The notes beneath the pieces are model-generated. The model had not been told where the DNA came from and searched no databases. It worked only from the letters and a program-made list of their open reading frames with translations. The position numbers and the translations under genes were made by a program. Below, in pieces: positions 1 through 6,170 of a stretch of DNA of 18,388 bases; the first letter of the stretch is position 1; every line of letters begins with the position of its first letter. This DNA is from Chloroflexota bacterium (GTDB taxonomy: Bacteria > Chloroflexota > Anaerolineae > Anaerolineales > DRMV01): NCBI GenBank assembly GCA_013153135.1, contig JAADFA010000159.1:1-18388 (forward strand), given 5' to 3'.

Positions 1-11
1 CAAGGAGCGAG

Positions 12-191
12 AAGGAGGTTAGAAGTTGGAGGTTGGAGGTTGGCGATAAAGTCGGCAGTCGATAGTCGATAGTCGATAGATAAGCCAACTACCAACTTCA
101 AACTTCCAACCTCCAAAAATCCGCGTCCATCCGCGTTTATCCGTGGTTGCCAACCTCTAACTTCCTTCTTGCTACCTGCTAACTTTATTTT
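12..191. repeat. Compound short-tandem-repeat array (7-mers and 10-mers, both orientations)
   Basis: The gene-free leader of the acyl-CoA dehydrogenase is almost entirely periodic. Bases 18-45 are four 7-mers (GTTAGAA, GTTGGAG, GTTGGAG, GTTGGCG). Bases 57-77 are three exact copies of AGTCGAT. Bases 85-119 are 7-mers in the opposite sense (CCAACTA, CCAACTT, CAAACTT, CCAACCT, CCAAAAA). Bases 119-148 are three 10-mers of the form ATCCGCGTNN. Bases 150-191 return to pyrimidine-rich 7-mers (CCAACCT, CTAACTT and so on). The purine-rich left arm can pair with either pyrimidine-rich right arm. Heptameric intergenic repeats (STRR) are known from cyanobacteria; whether this belongs to such a family is inference. 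No clear promoter is visible for the gene downstream. Confidence 0.85.
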
Positions 192-205
192 ACAGGAGGT
201 TCCCC

Positions 206-1339
206 ATGCTCGACTTTGAACTAACCCAAGAACAACGCATGTTGCGCGATTTGGCCCATAAATTCGCGGAGAAGGAGGTCAAGCCCGTCGCGGCGCATTA
301 CGATGAGACGGGCGAGTTCCCCTGGCCGATTATTGAGAAGGCTATTGACTACGGGTTGTTCAGCCCCAACATTCCGGAGGAATATGGTGGCCCGGGCATG
401 AGCTTGTTTGAAGAAGTGCTCATGGCAGAGGAGCTGGGCTGGGCCTGCACGGGTATCGGTACCGCGCTCGGCGTGAACTCGTTGGCTGCGCTGCCTATCA
501 TCCTCTTTGGTACGCCTGAGCAGAAGGAAAAGTACCTGACCCGTATGGCCGAAGGAACTTTGGCCGCCTACGCGCTGACCGAACCGGACGCGGGTTCGGA
601 CGTGGCGGCTATTCGCAGCACTGCGGTCAAGAAGGGCGACGTCTACGTGTTGAATGGAACCAAGATGTGGATCAGCAACGCAACGGTCGCGGATATTTTC
701 GTTGTCTTTGCTCGCACGGATCAAGATCGCTACGGCGGCATTTCGGCCTTTATCGTGGAGAAGGAATGGGGCGTGCAGGTCGGCAACCCTATCCCCAAAA
801 TGGGGCAAAAGGCGTCGCCTGCTGCAGAGGTTGTCCTGAAAGACGTCGAGGTGCCGGCGGAGAACTTGCTGGGCCAAGAGGGAATGGGCTTCTTGATGGC
901 TATGCAAGTCTTTGATTCGTCCCGGGTAACGGTATCCGCGAGCGCTCTGGGATTGGCGAGACGGGCTTTTGAAGAGGCCTTGGCTTATGCCAAGACCCGC
1001 ACCACCTTCGGCAAGCCCATCATCCAGCACCAGGCGATTGGCTTCAAACTGGCTGAGATGGCTATGGAGATCGAGGCCGCACGACTGCTTATCTGGAAGG
1101 CTGCGTGGCTCAAGGACCGAGGCAAGCGGAATACCATGCACGCAGCGTACGCTAAGGCGTTCACCGCGGATATGGCCATGCGGGCCGCAACCGAAGCGGT
1201 GCAGATTTTCGGCGGTTATGGGTACAGTAAGGAGTACCCCGTCGAGAAACTGATGCGGGATGCCAAGCTCTTCCAGATTTACGAAGGCACGAGCGAAATC
1301 CAACGCTACATTATCGCCCGTGAGCTCAGTCGCGGCTAA
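206..1339 (+). CDS. Acyl-CoA dehydrogenase (short/branched-chain type)
   Basis: FAD-dependent dehydrogenase that oxidises an acyl-CoA to the trans-2-enoyl-CoA and passes electrons to electron-transferring flavoprotein, in fatty-acid or branched-chain amino-acid breakdown. The 377 residues are full length for the soluble family. The N-terminal helical domain spans about residues 1-120. The flavin/substrate loop LTEPDAGSD is at 124-132, followed by KMWISNA at 153-159. The C-terminal helical domain has R265 in TRTTFGK and GGYGY at 336-340. The catalytic base is probably E360 in YEGTSEIQ, the position used by short- and medium-chain and glutaryl-type enzymes. The start is fixed by AGGAGGT at 194-200, five bases from the ATG. 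It is transcribed alone and closed by the terminator at 1349-1408. The exact chain-length preference cannot be read from the sequence. Confidence 0.95.
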   Translation: MLDFELTQEQRMLRDLAHKFAEKEVKPVAAHYDETGEFPWPIIEKAIDYGLFSPNIPEEYGGPGMSLFEEVLMAEELGWACTGIGTALGVNSLAALPIILFGTPEQKEKYLTRMAEGTLAAYALTEPDAGSDVAAIRSTAVKKGDVYVLNGTKMWISNATVADIFVVFARTDQDRYGGISAFIVEKEWGVQVGNPIPKMGQKASPAAEVVLKDVEVPAENLLGQEGMGFLMAMQVFDSSRVTVSASALGLARRAFEEALAYAKTRTTFGKPIIQHQAIGFKLAEMAMEIEAARLLIWKAAWLKDRGKRNTMHAAYAKAFTADMAMRAATEAVQIFGGYGYSKEYPVEKLMRDAKLFQIYEGTSEIQRYIIARELSRG

Positions 1340-1348
1340 AAGGGCTAT

Positions 1349-1408
1349 CAAGGTCGCGCGTGGCGCTCCGCTCTGGGTGGGGCTGCGCGCGACCTTGTTT
1401 CCCTTTTT
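1349..1408 (+). terminator. Rho-independent terminator of acyl-CoA dehydrogenase gene
   Basis: A perfect 12-bp stem, CAAGGTCGCGCG (1349-1360) with CGCGCGACCTTG (1386-1397), is followed by TTTCCCTTTTT up to 1408. It starts 10 bases after the stop codon. The loop is 25 nt and is itself GC-rich. It separates the dehydrogenase from the peptidase gene that begins only 25 bases further on. Confidence 0.85.
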
Positions 1409-1432
1409 AAACACCGACCGCGTAGCTTTGCC

Positions 1433-2491
1433 ATGGACTCTCACACCTTACTCAACGAGCTTGCAACCCTGGTCGCGATGCCAAGCCATAAGGACCCGCG
1501 ACCGGTGTTGCAGTATGTGGCCCAGCGGCTGCCTTTTTTGCCGTGGCAGTGGCAGCCCGTCGCGCCTGAGGAAGGACTTTATAACCTATACGCCCTCGTG
1601 CCGGGCACGTTTCTTGTGATCAACACCCATGTGGATACGGTGCCGCCTTTGGGCATGGAGGAGCCATGGCGCTTACGCGTGGTCGATGGCCTCGCCTATG
1701 GCCGCGGTGTGGTGGATACCAAAGGCCTCCTCGCGGCGCTCATCGTCGCGCTGGAGGCCTTTTACCAGAAAACGGGGCGTGTCCCCGCTTCGGTCGCGCT
1801 CACGGTAGACGAAGAACAAACCAGCGCGCGTGGTTCGACCGCCCTGGCCCCGCGTTTGCGAGGGCGGGAAGTCCTGGTATTGGAGCCGAGCCAAGGCCAG
1901 GTGTGTTTGCAGCAGGCCGGCGCGTTAGAATTCCGTCTGACCGCGCGGGGGGAACCGGTGCACGCGGCTGTGTTCTCGCGCGGGGTTAACCCGGTGCGCG
2001 TGCTGATGGACCTGTGGCCCGAGATGGAAGCCCGACTCGGTTTGCCCGTCAATGTGCTGCAGTTTCAAGGCGGGTGGGAGCATTACGTCACCCCGCCGAA
2101 CGCTCACGTGTTGGCGGAGGTATTGCTGCCCGCAGGACGTACATGGCGCGAGGCCGAGGCCAGCTTGTTGGATCTCTTCGCGACCCCGCCATGGCGTCAT
2201 CGCATCAACTACGAGCGCGTTGATGCCGAAGACCCTTTGGACTTGGGTGGACGCCACGCTGCCATATGGCTCGCGCGGGCCTATGAGCGTGTGTTAGGCA
2301 CCGCACCGCCACAGGGCACTATGCCCTCCTGGACCGACGCGGCCGCGTTTGTGCGCGCGGGCGTTCCAAGTGTGGTGTTCGGCTTCGGGGACTTGGCCGT
2401 CGCACATACCCCGCGCGAAGCCATCGCGGTGGACGATTTGACCCGCATGGCGCAGGTGCTCTATAGCCTTTTCTCCATCCTGACCCAGTAA
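1433..2491 (+). CDS. M20-family metallopeptidase / deacylase (ArgE-DapE-CPG2-like)
   Basis: Two-zinc amidohydrolase of the M20 family, which removes acyl groups from amino acids or cleaves small peptides in the cytoplasm. Ligand motifs are in the family order: H66 and D68 in NTHVDT, D95 in GRGVVDTKG, the E127-E128 catalytic/ligand pair in TVDEEQ, E151 in LEPS, and H325 in VAHTPREA. A small dimerisation domain lies at about 165-265 (GEPVHAA near 173-179). At 352 residues it is slightly shorter than ArgE/DapE (about 375-385) and close to the LysK/ArgE-like group, so the substrate is open: acetyl-ornithine, LysW-bound lysine or a dipeptide. No Shine-Dalgarno is visible before the ATG, and the gene starts 24 bases after a terminator. 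It ends in a 31-bp tail-to-tail overlap with the GNAT gene. Confidence 0.88.
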   Translation: MDSHTLLNELATLVAMPSHKDPRPVLQYVAQRLPFLPWQWQPVAPEEGLYNLYALVPGTFLVINTHVDTVPPLGMEEPWRLRVVDGLAYGRGVVDTKGLLAALIVALEAFYQKTGRVPASVALTVDEEQTSARGSTALAPRLRGREVLVLEPSQGQVCLQQAGALEFRLTARGEPVHAAVFSRGVNPVRVLMDLWPEMEARLGLPVNVLQFQGGWEHYVTPPNAHVLAEVLLPAGRTWREAEASLLDLFATPPWRHRINYERVDAEDPLDLGGRHAAIWLARAYERVLGTAPPQGTMPSWTDAAAFVRAGVPSVVFGFGDLAVAHTPREAIAVDDLTRMAQVLYSLFSILTQ

Positions 2492-2922
2492 CCCGACCGC
2501 ACAGGACGGAACCCATGCCGTATATAAAACGTCCGAGCCCGGTCATTGTGTTCTCCAACCCAGAGTCGTGCACGGCGATGCCCATGGGCCTTAAGATGCG
2601 CGAGCGCGGCTTCGAGCAATCGTCCCCCCAGGCCATGCCCCCAATATTCGGGGTCGACGACCAGCTCGTGGATCTCTCCTACACGTTGTCCATCTCGATC
2701 GCGCCAGTTCGCGTGCGCGACAACGAAACCGATCACACGGCCCGCGTCGTCTTCCGCGAGCTGGAAGAAAGTGTGATGGCGCTGGAGCCATTCCAGATAG
2801 CGTTGACTGGCTTCCGGGGTCGCCTCGCCATATTCGGGATGTTCGGCATAAGCCCGCTGATATAACGCCACTAATGCAGGGAGGTCCTCATCCCGGAATG
2901 AGCGTAAGGTGATGCGAGCCAT
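2461..2922 (-). CDS. GNAT-family N-acetyltransferase
   Basis: A 153-residue GCN5-related acetyltransferase that would move the acetyl group of acetyl-CoA to an amine. Motif A is EIHELVVDPEYWGHGLGGRLL at about 83-102, with the pyrophosphate-binding loop GHGLGG at 95-100. Motif B has the usual N126, FY and GF pattern (HNDRARTFY, then RHGF). An open frame extends upstream to 3039, but the ATG at 2922 is chosen because GGAGG lies nine bases before it and homology-like sequence (MARITLRSFRDED) starts there. Its last 31 bases overlap the end of the M20 gene on the other strand. It diverges from the endonuclease IV-like gene. The substrate (protein, amino acid or drug) is unknown. Confidence 0.88.
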   Translation of the reverse strand: MARITLRSFRDEDLPALVALYQRAYAEHPEYGEATPEASQRYLEWLQRHHTFFQLAEDDAGRVIGFVVAHANWRDRDGQRVGEIHELVVDPEYWGHGLGGRLLEAALAHLKAHGHRRARLWVGEHNDRARTFYIRHGFRPVRSGYWVRMEKRL

Positions 2923-2939
2923 AAGGTTTGGCCTCCGAA

Positions 2940-2951
2940 TTTCGGCCGAAA
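2940..2951. promoter_or_regulatory. 12-bp palindrome in the divergent GNAT / endonuclease IV promoter region
   Basis: TTTCGGCCGAAA is a perfect inverted repeat 18 bases upstream of the GNAT start codon and just before the plus-strand -35 region. The position between two divergent genes would suit an operator, but a 12-bp palindrome in GC-rich DNA is weak evidence by itself. Confidence 0.3.
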
Positions 2952-2955
2952 GGGG

Positions 2956-2983
2956 TTGGGTTTGCGGCAAAGCCTGGTATAAC
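2956..2983 (+). promoter_or_regulatory. Predicted sigma-70-type promoter of the endonuclease IV-like / cyclodeaminase operon
   Basis: A -10 box TATAAC (2978-2983) follows a partial -35 box TTGGGT (2956-2961) with a 16-bp spacer. The predicted start near 2990 leaves a leader of about 58 bases to the ATG at 3049. The -10 box is good and the -35 box poor. Confidence 0.5.
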
Positions 2984-3048
2984 ATATTACCCGGAACCGC
3001 GACGCGTGACAACGGCGTTAAGCAACTTGCGCACCACAAGGAGGCTCC

Positions 3049-3903
3049 ATGCCCTTGTCTTTCCGTTTCGGTACCGTGGGCTCACCCAAGTCGACCCCGC
3101 GCGGAGGCACGGTGGGCGGGGTGAAGCGGCTCGCGGAGCTTGGGCTTGATGCACTGGAATTGGGTTGGGTCCGTTCGGTGCGGGTGAGTGAAAAAACAGC
3201 TGCGCGAATTCGTGAGACGGCTCATCAAGCGGATGTCGCGCTGAGTGTCCACGCGCCCTACTTCATCAATTTGAATGCGGACGATGAAGAATGGCCCCGT
3301 TCGCGGCAGCGCTTGTTAGACGCGGCGTATTGGGGGTGGAAAGCCGGCGCGACGGATATCGTTTTTCATCCCGGCTCGTACTTCGGTCGAGACGCGGGCC
3401 ACGTTCTACCAAAAGTGTTAGACCGACTTGGCGAGATCATTCGCACTTTAGATGAGCAGGGCGTGCGCGTGGTCTTGCGTCCTGAGACCATGGGCAAGGG
3501 CAGCATGATTGGCTCGCTTGAGGATGTGCTCGCGATGAGCCGAGCGTTCCCTGGTTGGGTAGAGCCGTGTTTGGACTTCGCCCATTTGCACGCGCGGCCG
3601 GGCGATGGCAGCATGAACACGTATCACGAGTGGAGACGGTTGCTTGAACAGTATGCCGAGGCTTTAGGCTCGGGCGCGCTCCAGCGATTGCATATTCACC
3701 TTTCGGGCATTGCGTATGGTCCTAAGGGTGAAAAGGAGCACTTACCCTTCGCTGATGCGGATTTGAACGTGCGCGCGCTCTTTCAGGCCTTGCACGATGT
3801 CGGTGCGAAGGGGCGCATTCTGTGCGAAAGCCCTATCCTTGAAGACGACGCGCTCTATCTCAAACGTTTGTGGCAAGAGGTCAGTGGGGAGAAGGATCCA
3901 TGA
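3049..3903 (+). CDS. TIM-barrel endonuclease IV-like (AP endonuclease family 2) protein
   Basis: Probable three-metal apurinic/apyrimidinic endonuclease that nicks DNA 5' to abasic sites in base-excision repair. The 284 residues form one xylose-isomerase-like barrel. The metal-ligand pattern of endonuclease IV can be followed: H68 in SVHAPY, H107 in FHPGS, E146 in RPETMGKG, D176 and H179 in LDFAHLHA, H215/H217 in HIHLSG, H231 in KGEKEHLPF, and E260 in LCESP. The HLSGIAYGPKGEKEHL stretch resembles the archaeal branch more than E. coli Nfo, where the corresponding loop has a DxH motif. GAGGCT upstream of 3049 serves as the ribosome binding site. The stop codon overlaps the next start (ATGA). 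A sugar-isomerase-like role is the main alternative. Confidence 0.85.
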   Translation: MPLSFRFGTVGSPKSTPRGGTVGGVKRLAELGLDALELGWVRSVRVSEKTAARIRETAHQADVALSVHAPYFINLNADDEEWPRSRQRLLDAAYWGWKAGATDIVFHPGSYFGRDAGHVLPKVLDRLGEIIRTLDEQGVRVVLRPETMGKGSMIGSLEDVLAMSRAFPGWVEPCLDFAHLHARPGDGSMNTYHEWRRLLEQYAEALGSGALQRLHIHLSGIAYGPKGEKEHLPFADADLNVRALFQALHDVGAKGRILCESPILEDDALYLKRLWQEVSGEKDP

Positions 3904-4895
3904 GCACCTTATGGATTTTGGGCCGCGAAGATGTGCGTGCGGCCCTACCCATGCGAGATGCGATTGACGCGATGAAACGTGCGTATGCGGCCTATAGCAG
4001 CGGGCAGGCTCAGGTGCCATTGCGCACGCGGGTGGACGTGCCCGCGCATCAGGGGTTGGCCCTTTTTATGCCTGCTTACGTCGCGGGCGAGGAAGAAGCC
4101 TTGGCCCTTAAGGCTGTTACAGTTTACAATCAGAATCCTGCGCGCGGGTTGCCCCTCATTCACGCGGGGGTGCTGGTTCTGGAACCGCAGACCGGACAGG
4201 TACGTGGGCTGCTAGAGGGAGGGACGTTGACCGCGATTCGTACGGGGGCGGCTTCAGGCGCGGCCACGGATGTGTTGGCCCGACCGGATAGCCGGGTGTT
4301 GGCTGTGTTTGGTGCTGGGACGCAGGCACGTAGCCAGATTGAGGCTGTATGCACAGTGCGGCCTATCGAGCGCGTGTGGATTTATGACGTGAACCGGGGG
4401 CGTGCGGAGGCTTTGGCGCGGGATATTGCGGGCCAAGGTCCTGTACCTCGTGATGTGCGTGTAGCCGAGTCGCCTCAGCAGGCTGTGGCTGAGGCAGATG
4501 TGATTTGTACAGCAACGACCTCGTCAACCCCGGTTTTTCGCGACCAGGACCTAAAGCCTGGCGTACATATCAACGGCATTGGGGCATATACGCCGGAAAT
4601 GGCCGAAGTGCCGCCCGAAACGGTTCAGCGCGCCTTGGTCGTCGTGGATGCTTATGAATCTGCCTGGGCCGAAGCGGGCGATTTAATTCAACCTTTGCAG
4701 CAGGGGCTCATCACCAAAGATCACGTCTATGCCGAACTGGGCGAAATTATTTTAGGGCGCAAGCCCGGGCGTACGTCGCCTGAGCAAATCACTTTCTTCA
4801 AATCTGTAGGGCTCGCAGTGCAGGACGCGGTCGCGGCGGCTGTGGCCCTGCGGCGTGCTGCAGAACTCGGGTTGGGCCAAAGGGTGGCTTGGTAG
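3900..4895 (+). CDS. Ornithine cyclodeaminase / mu-crystallin family NAD(P)-dependent enzyme
   Basis: A 331-residue member of the family that includes ornithine cyclodeaminase, archaeal alanine dehydrogenase and ketimine reductase. Visible landmarks are K71 (substrate carboxylate contact in relatives), R114 in TAIRTGAASGAAT, the Rossmann loop VFGAGTQA at 137-143, and the C-terminal TFFKSVGLAVQD at 298-309. The catalytic Asp of ornithine cyclodeaminase and archaeal alanine dehydrogenase sits in a GAD-x-PG motif; here the motif reads GAYTPEM, with Y230 in that place. So ornithine cyclisation is doubtful, and an imine reductase or amino-acid dehydrogenase role is likelier. The start at 3900 overlaps the previous stop by ATGA and has AGAAGGA before it; an in-frame ATG at 3870 lies inside the upstream gene and is not favoured. 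Confidence 0.87.
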   Translation: MSTLWILGREDVRAALPMRDAIDAMKRAYAAYSSGQAQVPLRTRVDVPAHQGLALFMPAYVAGEEEALALKAVTVYNQNPARGLPLIHAGVLVLEPQTGQVRGLLEGGTLTAIRTGAASGAATDVLARPDSRVLAVFGAGTQARSQIEAVCTVRPIERVWIYDVNRGRAEALARDIAGQGPVPRDVRVAESPQQAVAEADVICTATTSSTPVFRDQDLKPGVHINGIGAYTPEMAEVPPETVQRALVVVDAYESAWAEAGDLIQPLQQGLITKDHVYAELGEIILGRKPGRTSPEQITFFKSVGLAVQDAVAAAVALRRAAELGLGQRVAW

Positions 4896-4950
4896 GGGGC
4901 GTAGAGGACATTAGGGTGTGCATCATGGAGGACCAAATAAACCCAGACAA

Positions 4951-4973
4951 CGCCTCGGGCTCGGCTCGAGGCG
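4951..4973 (+). terminator. Weak hairpin after the cyclodeaminase gene
   Basis: CGCCTCG (4951-4957) pairs with CGAGGCG (4967-4973) around a 9-nt loop, 55 bases past the stop codon. The following sequence is GTTATCATTAT, which is AT-rich but not a real U tract. It may reduce read-through into the LCP-enolase unit rather than end transcription fully. Confidence 0.35.
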
Positions 4974-4981
4974 GTTATCAT

Positions 4982-5005
4982 TATCCTTGGCCGAGTTCAA
5001 GGATA
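4982..5005 (+). promoter_or_regulatory. Leader hairpin next to the LCP ribosome binding site
   Basis: TATCCTTG (4982-4989) and CAAGGATA (4998-5005) form a perfect 8-bp stem with an 8-nt loop. It ends five bases before the strong AGGAGGAGG (5011-5019) of the LCP gene. Its closeness to the ribosome binding site could affect translation; no known riboswitch class is recognisable. Confidence 0.4.
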
Positions 5006-5024
5006 GGGTAAGGAGGAGGTCGTT

Positions 5025-6149
5025 ATGGCAACACGTTCGCAACCTTGGCTTTGGGCTGTTCTGGGAATTGGGTTAGGGTTGACCGCCGTGGTGTTGCTGT
5101 TGGGCTGGTATTGGTGGACGACGCCCATCACGGGCGGCGCGCGTTTGCAACCCGCAACCGCCACGGCGCCGACGACCGCTGTGCTCGCAGCGGCTTCCAC
5201 CCCAACGCAGCCGCCGCCTACGGCTGAGCCTTCGCCAACGGCGGCCCCGGCAACGCCTGTTCAGCCAACACCCACGCCTTCGCCGACCCCTCTATGCGGT
5301 GGCCCGGCACGCATGAATATCCTTTTTGTCGGTGGGCGTTTTGACCCGCAAGAAAATGGCGATGTGGTCCGAGTGATCGCGGTGGATTTTGCCCAAAAGC
5401 AGGTACGCATCGTCCCCTTCCCTCGGGACTTGATCGTGCAATTGCCGCAAGACTTCGTCGAACGGACGGGCTATGGTTCACCTGTCAAGCTCGCCTCGGT
5501 CAACCTGCTCGGTGGGACCTATATGGACGCGCAAGCTGAGCGTGGCGACGGCGCGATTTTGACCGCCCGGGTGCTCGAACTCAACTTCGGCGTGCACTCG
5601 GACCGCTATATCGCGGTTGGTGGCCGGGTTATTGATAATTTTGTGGACGCCATCGGGGGCATTTCGGTATACATTCCTACAGAGATTAATGACCCCTCCC
5701 AGACGGGCGCACATTTCAAACCCGGCTTTCAGGTCCTCAACGGCCACGACGCGCTGCTCTTTACGCGCATTCGTTACGACGTGGGTGACTTAGGGCGGAT
5801 TGAGCGGCAGACCATTGTGGCCAAAGCGATTCTAAAGAAGCTCGCTCATCCAAGCATGATTGACCGCGCGCCTGAGATTATTGATTATTTTATCCGTGTA
5901 CGTTACGATTTGATCACGGACCTGACGCCTGAGGACCTGAACTTGCTGTATTGCTTAGGTAAGATGATGGACCCGGACACGGATGTAATCTTTTACTCTG
6001 TGCCGAAGGAGTTGCTCAAACTCACGGTCGCGCCCATTTATGTAGGACCGTACCAATTCAATGCCTCGGTGCTGCAATGGGATGAGCGCTTCGTTCAATG
6101 GGTGCACCTGGCATTGGACGGCAAGGTCCCGCCCAAGATGGGCGAGTAG
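5025..6149 (+). CDS. LytR-CpsA-Psr (LCP) family cell-envelope glycopolymer ligase
   Basis: Membrane-anchored enzyme of the LCP family, which transfers lipid-linked glycopolymers to the cell wall outside the membrane. The 374 residues are a short cytoplasmic N terminus, one membrane helix at about 9-31, a Thr/Pro/Ala-rich tether at about 40-90, and the LCP domain from about 97. LCP landmarks are MNILFVGG (97-104), DVVRVIAVD (113-121), PFPRDL (131-136) with the conserved Arg, KLASVN (155-160), DNFVDAIGGI (204-213), and the basic cluster TRIRYDVGDLGRIERQ (247-262). The first landmark lacks the usual SDT, which reads GDVV here. AGGAGGAGG precedes the ATG. Enolase follows after 21 bases, so they probably share a transcript. 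Such P/T-rich tethers are common in Chloroflexota envelope proteins. Confidence 0.9.
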   Translation: MATRSQPWLWAVLGIGLGLTAVVLLLGWYWWTTPITGGARLQPATATAPTTAVLAAASTPTQPPPTAEPSPTAAPATPVQPTPTPSPTPLCGGPARMNILFVGGRFDPQENGDVVRVIAVDFAQKQVRIVPFPRDLIVQLPQDFVERTGYGSPVKLASVNLLGGTYMDAQAERGDGAILTARVLELNFGVHSDRYIAVGGRVIDNFVDAIGGISVYIPTEINDPSQTGAHFKPGFQVLNGHDALLFTRIRYDVGDLGRIERQTIVAKAILKKLAHPSMIDRAPEIIDYFIRVRYDLITDLTPEDLNLLYCLGKMMDPDTDVIFYSVPKELLKLTVAPIYVGPYQFNASVLQWDERFVQWVHLALDGKVPPKMGE

Positions 6150-6170
6150 CTTTGGAAGAGGAGGACGACC

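Noticed and set aside
119..148. CRISPR array in the repeat-rich first 200 bases
   Set aside because: Repeat units are 7 or 10 bp and directly adjoining, without spacers of CRISPR length, and no cas gene is in the window.
221..1444. Long minus-strand open frame (407 codons) opposite the acyl-CoA dehydrogenase
   Set aside because: It lies entirely antisense to a clear family member, its product is Arg/His/Leu-rich with no motif, and it has no ribosome binding site. It is a GC-rich shadow frame.
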